Assembly (NCBI RefSeq): GCF_000568255.1
Contig: NZ_KK037166.1
Span: 3,509,012 to 3,560,625 of the forward strand
Direction of reading: 5' to 3'
Source of the DNA: Kutzneria sp. 744
Lineage (GTDB): Bacteria; Actinomycetota; Actinomycetes; Mycobacteriales; Pseudonocardiaceae
Length of the DNA: 51,614 nt
The first letter of the stretch is position 1. Each line of letters starts with the position of its first letter. Made by a program: the position numbers and the translations under genes. The notes under the pieces are model-generated. The model had not been told where the DNA came from and did no database searches. It saw nothing but the letters and a program-made list of their open reading frames with translations. This document shows positions 50,436 to 51,614 of the stretch, piece by piece.

Positions 50436-51308
50436 ATGGTGACCGGACAACCCTGGGAATGGCCGGAAACGGCCTGGCGGCAACAGGTCGGCCGGGTGCG
50501 CGCGGGCCGCAGCCTGCGTCCCGACCACTGGCCGGACGGGCGGCAGGCGGCGGTGGCGCTGTCCTTCGACTCCGACCACGAGACGATTCCGCTGCGGGAC
50601 GGGGAATTCAGCCCCTGCCAGCTGTCACAGGGCGAGTACGGCAGCCGCGTCGCCGTGCCGAAGATCCTGGAACTGCTGGCCGCACACGGAATTCCGGCCA
50701 CGTTCTTCGTGCCGGCGGTGTCCGCCCTGCTGCATCCGGCCGACATCGGGGCGTACGTGGACAACGGGCACGAGGTGGCGCTGCACGGCTGGATCCACGA
50801 GCGCAACACCGCGCTGCCGCCCGGCGTCGAGCGTGACCTGGCGTTCCGCGCCGCCGACACGCTCGAACGGCTGAGCGGAACGCGGCCGGTCGGGCTGCGG
50901 ACGCCGTCGTGGGACTTCAGCGCGGACACCCTGGCCGTGATCAGGGAGCTGGGGCTGCGCTACGACTCGTCGCTGATGGCCGACGACGACCCGTACGAGG
51001 TGATGGCCGACGGCGAGCCGACCGGGCTGGTGGAGATCCCGGTGGAGTGGATCCGCGACGACGCCCCGTTCTTCCCGCGCGACCCGACCCGGCCGAGTGT
51101 GCCGCCCCGCCAGATCCTGACCGTCTGGCGGGACGAGTTCGACGCGGCCTACGCCGACGGGGGCCTCTTCCAGCTCACCATGCACCCGCACGTGATCGGG
51201 CACCGGTCGCGGTTCGTGGCGCTGCGTCAGCTGGTCGAGTACATCACCGGGCACAACGTGTGGTTTGCGTCACATGCCGACGTTGCCGACTGGTGTCTGC
51301 GCGGGTGA
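50436..51308 (+). CDS. Polysaccharide deacetylase (NodB/PuuE-like) family protein
   Basis: A 290-aa CE4-type protein. ALSFDSDHET is the first NodB motif with Asp residues (FDxD), and HEVALHGWIHERN the second, with metal-binding His. GLRTPSWDFSADTLAVIRELG (RxPxW) and LTMHPHVIGHRSR (LxxHP) complete the set. Family members include peptidoglycan and chitin deacetylases and the urate/allantoin-pathway PuuE; the HGWIHE form resembles the latter. No signal peptide, so cytosolic. Divergent from the lan operon. Ends inside the convergent pnuC gene (39-bp overlap). Confidence 0.9.
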   Translation: MVTGQPWEWPETAWRQQVGRVRAGRSLRPDHWPDGRQAAVALSFDSDHETIPLRDGEFSPCQLSQGEYGSRVAVPKILELLAAHGIPATFFVPAVSALLHPADIGAYVDNGHEVALHGWIHERNTALPPGVERDLAFRAADTLERLSGTRPVGLRTPSWDFSADTLAVIRELGLRYDSSLMADDDPYEVMADGEPTGLVEIPVEWIRDDAPFFPRDPTRPSVPPRQILTVWRDEFDAAYADGGLFQLTMHPHVIGHRSRFVALRQLVEYITGHNVWFASHADVADWCLRG

Positions 51309-51614
51309 GGCCTGGGCGACCGCCTTGGCGCTTCGGGTCCAGTCCCGCCAGCCCTTGATCACCAGGGCCGTGAACACGATGTAGACGCTGGCGCTGAAGT
51401 ACAGGCCCGACGCGATCTGCAGCGGCACGCCGATGGCGTCGACCAGCAGCCAGACCAGCCAGAACTCGACCAGGCGCAGTCCCTGGGCGCCGTAGGCCAC
51501 GGCCGTGCCGATGAAGATCGCCGCGTCCGGCCACGGCGCCCAGGACGCGTCGGTCGCGGTCAGCAGCAGGGCCATGCCGACCGTGCCGACGACCAGGACG
51601 GCGGCCAGCGCCCC
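51270..51614 (-). CDS. pnuC: PnuC-type transporter (N-terminus beyond window)
   Basis: The visible 114 residues are the C-terminal part of a PnuC/RibM-like vitamin-precursor transporter: DAAIFIGTAVAYGAQGLRLVEFWLVWLLVDAIGVPLQIASGLYFSASVYIVFTALVIKG, where the WxxWxxVD pattern is family-typical. These proteins take up nicotinamide riboside, or riboflavin in actinobacteria. The frame is open to the window edge, so the start is not seen. It overlaps the convergent deacetylase. Confidence 0.85.
   Translation of the reverse strand, partial: GALAAVLVVGTVGMALLLTATDASWAPWPDAAIFIGTAVAYGAQGLRLVEFWLVWLLVDAIGVPLQIASGLYFSASVYIVFTALVIKGWRDWTRSAKAVAQASPAQTPVGNVGM

Overview
The window is high-GC DNA with strong G/C third-position bias, GTG/TTG starts, Tat signals, a tRNA without encoded CCA and several apparently leaderless genes, so it comes from an actinobacterial chromosome. 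The gene order ahpE - DUF3052 - aceE is also found in mycobacteria and their relatives. Together with the P450s, the lanthipeptide genes and the dispersed palindromes, this suggests a Pseudonocardiales-type organism (Amycolatopsis/Kutzneria-like). That placement is inference.

Layout. 1-2.1 kb: a TetR regulator facing a small unknown gene across a triple operator, then lipA. 2.2-9 kb: a membrane-anchored methyltransferase, a serine beta-lactamase-like hydrolase, a saccharopine dehydrogenase-like reductase, an M48 peptidase, a secreted penicillin/AHL acylase and a small Thr-rich membrane protein. 9.4-13.5 kb: a P450 convergent with a ferredoxin / NuoF-like / ferric-reductase-like redox operon whose apbE is broken. 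13.6-19.7 kb: a Tat-exported GH9 glycosidase, a decayed LAL-type LuxR regulator, a DsbA-like oxidoreductase, a ClpN-domain/HTH pair with its own palindromic operator, and a 5'-truncated LysR next to an AT-rich island. 20-30.8 kb: an SDR without its catalytic dyad, GH95 fucosidase, a secreted two-repeat protein, a TAP-like hydrolase with no nucleophile Ser facing MarR over a perfect palindrome, a frameshifted threonine dehydratase, an isonitrile-hydratase-like DJ-1 protein facing a GlxA-type regulator, a lipoprotein, and a double-NarL regulator. 31-40 kb: a luciferase-like monooxygenase, an SGNH esterase, a degenerate AfsR/SARP, a second P450, two paralogous cell-wall-enzyme/beta-propeller genes (one decayed), a VioB-like ferritin-fold enzyme and tRNA-Val. 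40.3-44.4 kb: core genes ahpE, DUF3052 and aceE. 44.5-50.4 kb: an ABC transporter pair followed by a compact class I lanthipeptide locus (lanC, a 48-aa lanA, split lanB). 50.4-51.6 kb: a polysaccharide deacetylase and a partial PnuC.

The most interesting content is the lanthipeptide locus. Its precursor gene is nested in other frames between lanB and lanC, and its core predicts three consecutive non-overlapping Ser-to-Cys rings. Two families of dispersed palindromes are also present; in one, two 21-11-21 hairpins share an identical loop and differ only by compensated base pairs. The window holds at least six broken genes, several with single-base indels in short homopolymers. Large internal deletions and a nonsense codon argue that at least some of the decay is real rather than sequencing error.
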